Assembly (NCBI GenBank): GCA_003427395.1 | Contig: BFEA01000536.1 | Coordinates: forward strand, 854,799-879,136 | Reading direction: 5' to 3' | DNA from: Chara braunii | Lineage: Eukaryota; Streptophyta; Charophyceae; Charales; Characeae | Length of the DNA: 24,338 nucleotides | Part shown: piece by piece, positions 1-5,465 of the stretch | How positions within the stretch are numbered: position 1 is the stretch's first letter | How the letters are laid out: each line of letters starts with the position of its first letter | Position numbers and translations under genes: made by a program | The notes under the pieces: generated by a model | Database searches by the model: none | Seen by the model: only the letters and a program-made list of their open reading frames with translations | Told to the model about the DNA's origin: nothing

Positions 1-41
1 AGGGCGCTGCTGAGGGCAGCGCCATAGCCCAGCCTCTAGGG
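1..41. other. Chimeric fragment upstream of an adapter
   Basis: Bases 1-36 are identical to 12421-12456 of this window, and the match stops where the adapter region begins (37-41 differ). Because a mate-pair junction adapter follows directly, this fragment is best read as the other half of a circularised mate-pair molecule, not as DNA that truly lies next to base 80. It contains an 8-bp stem (GGCGCTGC pairing with GCAGCGCC) around a short TGAGG loop. Seen directly: the identity and the junction. Inferred: the artefactual origin. Confidence 0.85.
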
Positions 42-79
42 CTGTCTCTTATACACATCTAGATGTGTATAAGAGACAG
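42..79. other. Nextera mate-pair junction adapter (two Tn5 mosaic ends)
   Basis: Bases 42-60 (CTGTCTCTTATACACATCT) are the 19-bp Tn5 mosaic end, and 61-79 are its exact reverse complement. Together they form the 38-bp palindromic circularisation junction of Nextera mate-pair libraries. This is laboratory DNA left in the assembly. Its translations give short peptides (such as VSYTHLDVYKRQ) that turn up as contaminants in predicted proteins. The window should be treated as starting at about base 80. Confidence 0.98.
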
Positions 80-123
80 CACACACACACACACACAAAC
101 ACAAACAAACAAACACACACAAA

Positions 124-158
<35 letters not shown>

Positions 159-159
159 C
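80..159. repeat. (CA)n microsatellite with CAAA interruptions
   Basis: Two (CA)n blocks are separated by CAAACAAACAAA-type interruptions. The tract begins directly at the adapter, so its true left flank is unknown. Confidence 0.95.
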
Positions 160-1155
160 ATGGGCTGTCTTGTTGATGTCTGTGGGTGGCCACGAGTTTT
201 TTCTGGGGTGGGAGTTTGGAGTTTTGGCCACAATATCTCTGCGAGGAGGCTCAGAGAGTGATTGCTGTCGGTGTCATTTCTGCTGGCTGCTCTTTCCGAG
301 CACATGGAAGAATGGGGTAGCTTCTAGGGTATTTTATGCAGTAGCGCTCCTGGTGTTGCGTGGAGATCTTGTGGAATTTGGCATAGTACTCGCAGTGGCC
401 TCGCTGTAGCACTAGGACGTCGTCCGATTCTGCAGGTTGCACGGCAGGGGGAGGTTCACGACACTCTTGGTGTTGCATACAGGTCCTGTGCTGTATTTTT
501 TATTTGTGGTGGTGTTTTAGTCCGTCACAGATGGCTCTAAAATTCTTTTAGACCATTTGCATGTGTGGTCGGTGCTTTTTTGTTAGTGTAGCCTTTTGTG
601 TTATGGTGTTTTGTGGTTTTGTGGGCCGACGAGGAGGGCTCGCCAAGATTTTTCGGACCTATGGAGGATGGGGTCGGTGCTTTCTTGCTGGTGGAGTCCT
701 CTGTCTTTGGTAAGTTGCTTCTTGCCTTCCACCCTTTTGTATATATGTATATGTGCAAGTGTGCCGCTTCGGCGGCAGACGGGTGTGTGGGCACTTGGCG
801 CTGAACCACACAAACGTGGCCAACCTTGCATTTTCTATTTTATTGGCTCCATACTTTTTTGTTATGGATGGATGGTTTGTTATGATTTGTGGAGGAAATG
901 AGAGAGAGAATTTGGGGCACTTTAACAACACACACATCGGCAGTCTGCTAGGATTGCAAGGTTGGTGTGAGTAAAGCCAACCACTTTTCTCTCTCAGGGG
1001 TATCACTAACTCTGGGTGGTGTGGTGAGTGCTTATCCATCAGTCAAATGCATCCAGGGCAGCGGACTGTCTGGGTTCAACCTCCTGATGAGTTGGTGAAA
1101 GTCCGACGAAACAGTCTGGCACAGTCATGCTTTTTTTGAGTGTATAGCGAATATG
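160..1155. other. No gene recognised
   Basis: About 1 kb of GT-rich sequence with stop codons in all frames and no family I recognise. No tRNA boxes, paired terminal repeats or splice-bounded conserved peptide were seen. Short open frames here are at the length expected by chance. Confidence 0.6.
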
Positions 1156-1172
1156 ACAACACACACACACAC

Positions 1173-1232
<60 letters not shown>
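1156..1232. repeat. Compound (CA)n(TG)n(GA)n microsatellite
   Basis: A (CA)n run switches to (TG)n near 1174, giving a self-complementary CA/TG block, and then to (GA)n from about 1207 to 1232. The GA tract abuts the first remnant of the tRNA array at 1233. The same GT-then-GA order recurs at 24269-24338 and, on the minus strand, at 15978-16025. Confidence 0.95.
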
Positions 1233-1288
1233 GAGCTACACCCCATCTGATTTGGAAGGACGTATATATCAGCCCTATTGGAGCAAGG
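1233..1288 (-). pseudogene. Remnants of a tRNA-Ala 5' end and a tRNA-iMet 3' end
   Basis: GAGCTACACCCC at 1233-1244 equals the 5' part of the tRNA-Ala genes downstream (minus strand). TATTGGAGCAAGG at 1276-1288 matches the 3' acceptor and T-arm strand of the initiator tRNA copies. The linker GGTGGTAAGGAGCAAGGT that follows is the linker of the tandem array at 3470-4040. This is a decayed array unit cut off on its left by the microsatellite. Identification rests on short matches in the expected order. Confidence 0.6.
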
Positions 1289-1331
1289 GCTCACCAGGGT
1301 GGTAAGGAGCAAGGTTTGATTGAATGTGTAC

Positions 1332-1404
1332 TGGAGGTGGCAGGCATCAATCCCGTTACATATCGAATGCGGAGCGATTGCTCTACCATTTTAGGTAGAC
1401 CCTC
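1332..1404 (-). pseudogene. tRNA-Ala pseudogene (CGC-like anticodon)
   Basis: Read on the minus strand this aligns over 73 nt with the intact tRNA-Ala genes at 2926 and beyond. It keeps the G3:U70 pair and a recognisable B box, but acceptor pairs 2:71 and 7:66 are broken, the D arm is altered (CTACCTAAAA), base 33 is C where U is invariant, and the T arm has GGGATTGATGCC. The anticodon position reads CGC. The broken pairs argue against function. It sits 43 nt downstream of the iMet gene at 1448-1519, the same order as in the better-preserved units. Confidence 0.75.
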
Positions 1405-1437
1405 CCCCCCCTCTATTTGGGATGAAGCATGTATGTC

Positions 1438-1444
1438 AAAAAAA
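1438..1444 (-). terminator. Pol III T-run terminator for iMet copy 1
   Basis: Seven A on the plus strand, that is T7 on the minus strand, starting 3 nt past the 3' end of the iMet gene at 1448-1519. It is the only initiator copy here with a terminator of its own. Confidence 0.8.
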
Positions 1445-1447
1445 CCC

Positions 1448-1519
1448 TATCGGAGCAAGGTTTCGATCCTTGGACCTGTGGGTTATGGGCCCACCACGCT
1501 TCCGCTGCGCCACTCCGAT
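1448..1519 (-). tRNA. tRNA-iMet (CAU), initiator, copy 1
   Basis: Initiator methionine tRNA, which starts cytosolic translation. The 72-nt cloverleaf is complete: acceptor ATCGGAG/CTCCGAT with 7 pairs including the A1:U72 pair typical of eukaryotic initiators, D stem GCGC/GCGT, anticodon stem GTGGG/CCCAC carrying the three consecutive G:C pairs of initiators, loop CCCATAA with anticodon CAU, T stem CAAGG/CCTTG, loop ATCGAAA with A54 and A60, and discriminator A73. The internal B box is GGATCGAAACC. The sequence is very close to land-plant initiator tRNA as I remember it. A T7 terminator follows after 3 nt. The gene begins a 218-bp unit duplicated at 1714 (this copy has a further 48-bp internal duplication). 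Confidence 0.95.
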
Positions 1520-1593
1520 TTCGCTGATGGAGGGTATCCACTACCAAATTTACTCTGATGATTGATAGCAAGGGAGCAGCACATCATTACTTT

Positions 1594-1689
1594 GAAAAAC
1601 GTGCTCTCTTGCAAGCGCCCGCAAAGCACTGAAAGTGATTCGAAAAACGTGCTCTCTTGCAAGCGCCCGCAAAGCACTGAAAGTGATTC
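1594..1689. repeat. Two perfect 48-bp tandem units
   Basis: Units 1594-1641 and 1642-1689 are identical, and both start GAAAAACGTGCTCTCTTGC. A third, single copy with one substitution lies at 1860-1907 in the duplicated iMet unit. The unit contains an inner near-palindrome (GCTCTCTTGC...GCAAAGCACT). The perfect identity points to a recent duplication or to a collapsed/expanded assembly repeat. Confidence 0.9.
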
Positions 1690-1713
1690 AACGCGCCCTG
1701 TCGGTAGCCTCGG

Positions 1714-1785
1714 TATCGGAGCAAGGTTTCGATCCTTGGACCTGTGGGTTATGGGCCCACCACGCTTCCGCTGCGCCACTCCGAT
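1714..1785 (-). tRNA. tRNA-iMet (CAU), initiator, copy 2
   Basis: Identical in all 72 positions to the copy at 1448-1519, with the same complete cloverleaf and initiator hallmarks (A1:U72, three G:C pairs beside the anticodon loop, A54/A60). It is the tRNA of the second 218-bp tandem unit (1714-1931), which differs from the first by a few substitutions in the spacer and by having one instead of two 48-bp units. No T4 run lies just past its 3' end. The nearest minus-strand T-run is in the 48-bp unit, about 65 nt away. It may therefore be transcribed with a long trailer or be a less efficient gene. Confidence 0.93.
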
Positions 1786-2381
1786 TTCGCTGACGGAGGG
1801 TATCCGCTGCGAAATTTACTCTGATGATTGACAGAAAGGGAGCGGCACATCATTACTTCGAAAAACGTGCTCTCTTGCAAGCGCCCGCAAAGCACTGCAA
1901 GTGATTCAACACGCGCTGTCGGTAGCTTTGGTATGTTTCCAGACAAAAAAAATTATGTTTCTCGGATCCAGAAACCAGTACTACTAAAGTGGCTATATAT
2001 ATATATAGGCACAGTGGAGGTGGAGTTCAAAGAAGAATGAGAAATTTAATGGTTTCAATCTGCCCTTGTTTTTTCTTTTTGTTTTTCTTTTTATTTTTAT
2101 TTTTGCATGTTATCACTGTGCCCGTTTTTTGCTTCTATTCTTTGTTCCGCAAAGTGCGCTCTTTTAGTTTGTAGTGATGTGACAATATATATACCAACTT
2201 ACTTCGTCAGAGATCTCTATGCTTTGATAGGAACTGGAAGTAACCGAACTGGTGGTTGGTATACAACCATAACCTACACGGCGAATAGAACTATAAGCTG
2301 AAGGTTTTTCGGCTTTGTTTTGAGTCATTGCGGCTAATGCTCCAAATATCCTGGAAGCAATACTGCAAAAAAGAAGATTGT

Positions 2382-2476
2382 GTCCGTTGGGACATCCGTT
2401 AAAATTGGAATGATACAGAGAAAGAAGATTAGCATGGCCCCTGCGCTTAGAAGGATGACACAAATAAATCAAGAAA
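2382..2476 (+). pseudogene. U6 snRNA retropseudogene, 3'-truncated
   Basis: The sequence starts GTCCGTTGGGACATCCG and contains the U6 core (AAAATTGGAATGATACAGAGA, then GATTAGCATGGCCCCTGCGC and GGATGACAC). Defects against plant-type U6: extra bases between the ACAGAGA box and GATTAGC, an insertion after CTGCGC, and loss of the last part (ATGGTCC). An A-rich run follows directly. The flanks AAAAAAGAAGATTGT (before) and AAAAAAGGAGATTCT (after) look like a decayed target-site duplication. No TATA box or plant upstream element was seen before it. A LINE-mobilised dead copy is the best reading. Confidence 0.85.
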
Positions 2477-2612
2477 AAAAGGAGATTCTTTACCACATTG
2501 GATCATAAAAAGTATTAAAAACTAAAAAGAAACGCACGTAACATATTTGTGAGAATAGCTATCGTAGTTGTTATAGCTGCTAGCTGCTTTCCTTCCACAT
2601 TGTTTCAGATTT

Positions 2613-2852
2613 TATGGGCCTTGCTCCACTACACAACAAACACTCTCCATGCATCTGGGCGCTTTGTGGTCCAAGTGCATTTGGACGAGTCCAACGTTTT
2701 GAATGCATCAGGTCCAGAACGTGCCCAAGTGCATGTCGAGTGCTGTGTNTGTGGTCCAAGTGCATTTGGACGAGTCCAACGTTTTGAATGCATCAGGTCC
2801 AGAACGTGCCCAAGTGCATGTCGAGTGCTGTGTAGTGGAGCGAGGCCCTATG
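2613..2852. mobile_element. Fold-back (MITE-like) element holding an assembly duplication
   Basis: Left end TATGGGCCTTGCTCCACTAC pairs with the reverse complement of the right end (GTAGTGGAGCGAGGCCCTA) with few mismatches, and the paired region continues inward through CATGCA(T/C)(C/T)TGGGC. The interior is rich in short palindromes (GGACGAGTCC, CCAAGTGCATTTGG). Removing the artefactual duplicate around the N leaves an element of about 155 bp. No open frame and no clear target duplication were seen. Class is unknown. Confidence 0.6.
2665..2833. other. Single N between perfect 84-bp direct repeats (assembly scar)
   Basis: 2665-2748 and 2750-2833 are identical over 84 bp with one N at 2749. 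This is the pattern left when two contigs whose ends overlap are joined by a scaffolder without merging the overlap. The true sequence probably has one copy. Confidence 0.9.
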
Positions 2853-2902
2853 GTAGGTGTACTAGGTGGTAAAGACCAAGTGTATTGAAAAGGATTCTGC
2901 TG

Positions 2903-2906
2903 AAAA
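2903..2906 (-). terminator. Pol III T4 terminator for tRNA-Ala at 2926
   Basis: AAAAGCAG on the plus strand gives T4 on the minus strand, 20 nt past the tRNA 3' end. The same motif at about the same distance recurs at 3125-3128, 3513-3516 and 3732-3735. Confidence 0.65.
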
Positions 2907-2925
2907 GCAGTGCGTGGATGTCTAG

Positions 2926-2998
2926 TGGAGGTGACGGGCATCGATCCCGCTACCTATCGCATGCAAAGCGATCGCTCTACCATTTGAGCTACACCCCC
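2926..2998 (-). tRNA. tRNA-Ala (UGC), array copy 1
   Basis: Alanine tRNA reading GCN codons. The 73-nt cloverleaf is complete: acceptor GGGGGTG/CACCTCC with the G3:U70 wobble that is the main alanine identity element, D stem GCTC/GAGC, anticodon stem ATCGC/GCGAT, loop TTTGCAT with anticodon UGC, T stem GCGGG/CCCGT with loop ATCGATG, and discriminator A73. The A box is TAGCTCAAATGG and the B box GGATCGATGCC. A54 in the T loop is also known from other eukaryotic tRNA-Ala, so it is not a defect. This sequence is identical in six genes of the window (2926, 3148, 3535, 3755, 4141, 10496). The copy opens the higher-order array and has no iMet copy just upstream of it. Confidence 0.96.
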
Positions 2999-3124
2999 TC
3001 TTTTCTGGATGAGCATGCACATCGCCTCTATCCGAGAAAAAAAGGTTTTATCTCTGGGGATTCCAGATTGTTCCGGATTATGGAAGGCCGTAAAGAACAA
3101 GGTGTATTGAAAAAGATTATGATC

Positions 3125-3128
3125 AAAA
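3125..3128 (-). terminator. Pol III T4 terminator for tRNA-Ala at 3148
   Basis: AAAAGCAG on the plus strand, 20 nt past the 3' end of the gene on the minus strand. Confidence 0.65.
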
Positions 3129-3147
3129 GCAGTGTCTGGATGTCCAG

Positions 3148-3220
3148 TGGAGGTGACGGGCATCGATCCCGCTACCTATCGCATGCAAAGCGATCGCTCT
3201 ACCATTTGAGCTACACCCCC
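3148..3220 (-). tRNA. tRNA-Ala (UGC), array copy 2
   Basis: Identical over all 73 nt to the gene at 2926-2998, with the complete cloverleaf and the G3:U70 identity pair. On the minus strand a degenerate initiator tRNA (3257-3328) lies 36 nt upstream, and the gap contains no T4 run, so both could sit on one pol III transcript that ends at 3125-3128. The spacer to copy 1 (2999-3147) holds CTATCCGAGAAAAAAAGGTTT, which looks like the 3' edge of a deleted iMet copy. Confidence 0.96.
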
Positions 3221-3256
3221 TCTAATCTGGATGAGCAAGTGTGTCAAACCTAAGGC

Positions 3257-3328
3257 TATCAGAGCAAGGTTTCGATCCTTGCACCTGCAGGTTATGGGCC
3301 CGCCATGCTTCCGCTACACCACACTGTG
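3257..3328 (-). pseudogene. Degenerate tRNA-iMet with preserved inner stems, copy a
   Basis: 72-nt match to the intact initiator genes. The acceptor stem is CACAGTG/CTCTGAT, with only 4 of 7 pairs left and the initiator-specific A1:U72 pair lost. In contrast the D stem (GTGT/GCAT) and the anticodon stem (GCGGG/CCTGC) still pair fully if G:U is allowed, the loop is CCCATAA (anticodon CAU), and T stem CAAGG/CCTTG with loop ATCGAAA is intact. Relative to the intact gene, 11:24 changed from C:G to U:A, and 28:42 changed from U:A to C:G. The missing acceptor pairs make initiator function unlikely. The compensated stems are unexpected in a dead copy. Confidence 0.8.
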
Positions 3329-3396
3329 TTCACTGCTAGAGGGGATTTCCAACTGCAGTTATCTTGATGATTGCTAGAAACTTAGTAGAAAGGTAT

Positions 3397-3475
3397 AGAC
3401 TGATAACTGTTTTCCTCCCAGCTTGTTTCAGATTAGACTGTTAGTTGTTTTCCTCCCAGCTTGTTTCAGAGTAGG
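3397..3475. repeat. Short direct repeats in the array linker
   Basis: The motif TTTTCCTCCCAGCTTGTTTC, followed by AGA, occurs twice in a row (about 3410-3434 and 3446-3470) and again at about 3999-4022. Related sequence is at 2587-2612. It is part of the linker separating the iMet copy from the next Ala gene in each higher-order unit. Confidence 0.8.
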
Positions 3476-3512
3476 TGGTAAAGAGGAAGGTCTTTTGAAA
3501 AGGACTATGCTG

Positions 3513-3516
3513 AAAA
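3513..3516 (-). terminator. Pol III T4 terminator for tRNA-Ala at 3535
   Basis: AAAAGCAG on the plus strand, 18 nt past the tRNA 3' end on the minus strand. Confidence 0.65.
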
Positions 3517-3534
3517 GCAGAGTCCGGAGTTTAG

Positions 3535-3607
3535 TGGAGGTGACGGGCATCGATCCCGCTACCTATCGCATGCAAAGCGATCGCTCTACCATTTGAGCTA
3601 CACCCCC
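3535..3607 (-). tRNA. tRNA-Ala (UGC), array copy 3
   Basis: Identical over 73 nt to the gene at 2926-2998. It is the first Ala gene of the second higher-order unit. The next Ala copy is 220 bp on, and this one has no complete iMet copy upstream. The spacer to copy 4 (3608-3754) is homologous to 2999-3147, including a short CTATCCGAGGAAAAG remnant of an initiator 3' end. Confidence 0.96.
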
Positions 3608-3731
3608 TCTATGCTGGATGAGCGTGCACAGAGGCTCTATCCGAGGAAAAGTTTTTATCTGAGGTGCTTCCAGATTGTTTCAGATTATGGAAGGTGGTAA
3701 GGAGCAAGGTGTATTGTGAAAGATTATGCTC

Positions 3732-3735
3732 AAAA
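3732..3735 (-). terminator. Pol III T4 terminator for tRNA-Ala at 3755
   Basis: AAAAGCAG on the plus strand, 19 nt past the tRNA 3' end on the minus strand. Confidence 0.65.
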
Positions 3736-3754
3736 GCAGTGTTCGAGTGTCCAG

Positions 3755-3827
3755 TGGAGGTGACGGGCATCGATCCCGCTACCTATCGCATGCAAAGCGA
3801 TCGCTCTACCATTTGAGCTACACCCCC
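3755..3827 (-). tRNA. tRNA-Ala (UGC), array copy 4
   Basis: Identical over 73 nt to the gene at 2926-2998. A degenerate iMet copy (3864-3935) lies 36 nt upstream on the minus strand without a T4 run in the gap, the same arrangement as copy 2. It is the second Ala gene of the higher-order unit that starts at 3535. Confidence 0.96.
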
Positions 3828-3863
3828 TCTGTTCTGGATGAGCATGTGTGTCAAACCTAAGGC

Positions 3864-3935
3864 TATCAGAGCAAGGTTTCGATCCTTGCACCTGTAGGTT
3901 ATGGGCCCACCATGCTTCCACTGCACCACACTGTG
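3864..3935 (-). pseudogene. Degenerate tRNA-iMet with preserved inner stems, copy b
   Basis: 72-nt homologue of the copy at 3257-3328 with the same damaged acceptor (CACAGTG/CTCTGAT). D stem GTGC/GCAT and anticodon stem GTGGG/CCTAC pair fully with G:U allowed, and the T arm is intact. Here pair 28:42 is U:A as in the intact genes, where copy a has C:G. One D-loop base differs (AGTGGAA instead of AGCGGAA). Probably non-functional as an initiator, but see the finding on covariation. Confidence 0.8.
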
Positions 3936-4094
3936 TTCACTGGGCGAGGGGATTTCCAACTGCAGTTATTCTGATGATTCCTAGTATACTGATATCTGTT
4001 TTCCTCCCAGCTTGTTTCAGATTAGGTGGTAAGGAGCAAGGTCTTTTGAAAAGGACTATGCCGAAAAGTGGAAAACAGCAGTGTCTGGAGTCTG

Positions 4095-4122
4095 TGGAGG
4101 TGACGGGCATCGATCCTGCTAC
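4095..4122 (-). pseudogene. Truncated tRNA-Ala 3' fragment (46-bp tandem duplication)
   Basis: The last 28 nt of a tRNA-Ala (TGGAGGTGACGGGCATCGAT and 8 more, with one change, CCTGC for CCCGC) stand just downstream of the complete gene at 4141. The repeat period is 46 bp and includes the leader CAGCAGTGTCTGGAGTCTG, so this is a small tandem duplication across the 3' end of the gene. It moves the T-runs (4064-4067, 4072-4075) about 66 nt from the gene. Confidence 0.88.
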
Positions 4123-4140
4123 AGCAGTGTCTGGAGTCTG

Positions 4141-4213
4141 TGGAGGTGACGGGCATCGATCCCGCTACCTATCGCATGCAAAGCGATCGCTCTACCATTT
4201 GAGCTACACCCCC
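4141..4213 (-). tRNA. tRNA-Ala (UGC), array copy 5
   Basis: Identical over 73 nt to the gene at 2926-2998. An intact iMet gene (4247-4318) lies only 33 nt upstream, and the gap has no T4 run, so a dicistronic iMet-Ala precursor is likely. Transcription would then pass through the duplicated 3' fragment at 4095-4122 before reaching T-runs at 4072-4075 and 4064-4067. Confidence 0.96.
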
Positions 4214-4246
4214 TTTGTTCTGGATGACCATGTATGTCAGCAACCC

Positions 4247-4318
4247 TATCGGAGCAAGGTTTCGATCCTTGGACCTGTGGGTTATGGGCCCACCACGCTT
4301 CCGCTGCGCCACTCCGAT
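4247..4318 (-). tRNA. tRNA-iMet (CAU), initiator, copy 3
   Basis: Identical over 72 nt to the genes at 1448 and 1714, with the full set of initiator features: A1:U72, GGG/CCC next to the anticodon loop, and A54 and A60 in the T loop. It is the only intact initiator paired with an intact Ala gene (33 nt downstream). It has no terminator of its own and is the outermost, 5' member of the minus-strand array. Confidence 0.95.
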
Positions 4319-4950
4319 TCCAGTGGCAAACACTGTCCCCCACTATATTTGTTAACGATGAGAAAGGGAGACTGACACCGTTACGCACAGTAGTCTCTAA
4401 TTGCAACTCTTTTTGTTGCATAATATGCATATTATTTGAATTTATTAAATTTTATTTCAAATATCAAGAATGCTAGAAAAAGGAGAAGTTGTGCATGGAG
4501 GTTTAAGTTTGGTGGTGATTTGTTCTTGCTGCTAAAATGAGCTGCAGTTGGAATGGATGGCTTGTGATGAAGGTGGTGATGTTTGCCGATTAATGTGCCA
4601 GTACGGTGGGTCCTAAATTGCTGAACTGAAAGTATCTGTTCCCGAATGAATTGAACTTGGTCCCCAGCAGGCCGGTACATCTGCATCAAGACCTCCTTTT
4701 GATACCGCCAGAAGTTTCCGAGGAGGGGTATCGTACTCGTGAGTTAGCGCGAGATCCCACTAGCCAATAAGATTGGACGAATCGCCTGAATCTGGATCCG
4801 TTTTATGTAGAGGTAAAGACAAGCAGTCCAATCGCAATGATCTGCACGTCTCCACAAACATGTCCAGATTCAGGTTTTCAACTTTTCAAACCAATGTTTT
4901 CTCGAACAAGTTTGTTGCAAACGTTAAACTGCAAAATCACCACCAAAGCC
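4319..4950. other. No gene recognised
   Basis: AT-rich start (4400-4480), then mixed sequence with GGTGGTGATGTTTGCC at about 4571, a motif that returns at about 5086. No coding or RNA signature was found. Confidence 0.55.
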
Positions 4951-4952
4951 TC

Positions 4953-5050
4953 GAATGGAGAATTAGTGTTCACACCATCAGCTGTTCAATGGCTCGAATG
5001 CGACCAGAATTTCGGTCAGATACATGCAGGAAAATCACCACGACAGCAAA
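4953..5050. repeat. Diverged dispersed repeat, copy 1
   Basis: The stretch from TTCACACCATCAGCTGTTCA through GACCAGAATTTCGGTCAGAT to AAAATCACCAC aligns with 6049-6130 in the same orientation (roughly 75% by eye). No coding frame is kept. It is probably two old copies of an unnamed element. Confidence 0.65.
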
Positions 5051-5159
5051 GAAGAAACTGTGTGCTGGGGGTTCTATTTTTCCTTGGTGGTGATGTTTGC
5101 CTTTAAAAAGAAGTCTCTGCTTGTGTGCCTTTGCATCTCAGTCAGAGGCATTTGGATGG

Positions 5160-5311
5160 CTACCTTCTTCACCCGACTACAACGTACGGTCATATAGCTG
5201 TATTTGAGGTATCGTTCAGTCTAAATACAGAAATGTATTTGAGGTATATTTCAGTCTAAATACAGCAATGATGACCGTATGACGTACGTTATATTCGGGT
5301 GATGGAGGTAG
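5160..5311. mobile_element. MITE, family A (palindromic), 152 bp
   Basis: The termini are CTACCTTCTTCACCCGACTA and the inverse of TATTCGGGTGATGGAGGTAG. Nearly the whole element folds on itself, including ACGTACGGTCAT against ATGACCGTATGACGTACGT. Inside are two direct copies of TGTATTTGAGGTAT...TTCAGTCTAAATACAG. No open frame was found. The same termini and the motif AATACAGCAATNATGACCG occur at 23773-23880, which makes this a family of at least two here. No convincing target duplication was seen. Confidence 0.85.
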
Positions 5312-5465
5312 AATTTAATACCCGCTGCTCGAGTTTTTTGAACTTTTTCTTAAAAAAAAAAAGAAAGTGAAAAAAAATCAAAAATAATTTAAATCTATGT
5401 GAATGCTGGTAATGGAGGCATGGGAGGAATTATAATATTATATTATATATATAATATATATATAT
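5312..5465. repeat. A-rich and (TA)n low-complexity DNA
   Basis: Poly(A)-type runs around 5350-5375, then (TA)n from about 5438 to 5465, into which the next fold-back element is inserted. Confidence 0.85.

Larger units (their letters stand above)
1448..1931. repeat. Tandem duplication of a 218-bp iMet-bearing unit
   Basis: Unit I (1448-1713, 266 bp because of an extra 48-bp repeat) and unit II (1714-1931, 218 bp) each start with an identical iMet gene and continue through the same spacer (CTGATGATTG, the 48-bp motif, CTGTCGGTAGC). Only scattered substitutions separate them, so the duplication is much younger than the degenerate units on either side. Confidence 0.88.
2926..4213. repeat. Higher-order tandem array, unit about 607 bp
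   Basis: Ala genes start at 2926, 3148, 3535, 3755 and 4141: intervals of 222, 387, 220 and 386. Equivalent genes are 609 (2926 to 3535), 607 (3148 to 3755) and 606 (3535 to 4141) apart. Each unit therefore holds one Ala gene without an iMet, then one Ala gene with a degenerate iMet, then a linker with the cagcttgtttcaga motif. The tRNA-Ala bodies are identical while the spacers differ, which fits gene conversion or selection on the genes. Confidence 0.9.

Noticed and set aside
36-409. Short frames across the left end
   Set aside because: They translate the Nextera adapter and the CA repeat.
1555-1561. CTGATGA as a possible hammerhead ribozyme core or snoRNA C box next to iMet
   Set aside because: No matching stem II plus GAAA and no D box or terminal stem at the right distance. 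The motif recurs simply because the unit is duplicated.
1594-1907. Repeated 48-bp motif as a CRISPR-like array
   Set aside because: Two direct units without spacers in a eukaryotic tRNA array. A plain tandem duplication.
2926-2998. A54 in the T loop of tRNA-Ala as a sign of a pseudogene or initiator-like tRNA
   Set aside because: The same GGATCGATGCC arm is found in ordinary tRNA-Ala genes of other eukaryotes, and all stems pair.
3848-4375. A 175-codon open frame, and minus-strand frames containing SNGRAIALHAIGSGIDARH
   Set aside because: These frames run through the tRNA-Ala and tRNA-iMet genes. The recurring peptide is the antisense reading of tRNA-Ala, a common spurious protein prediction.
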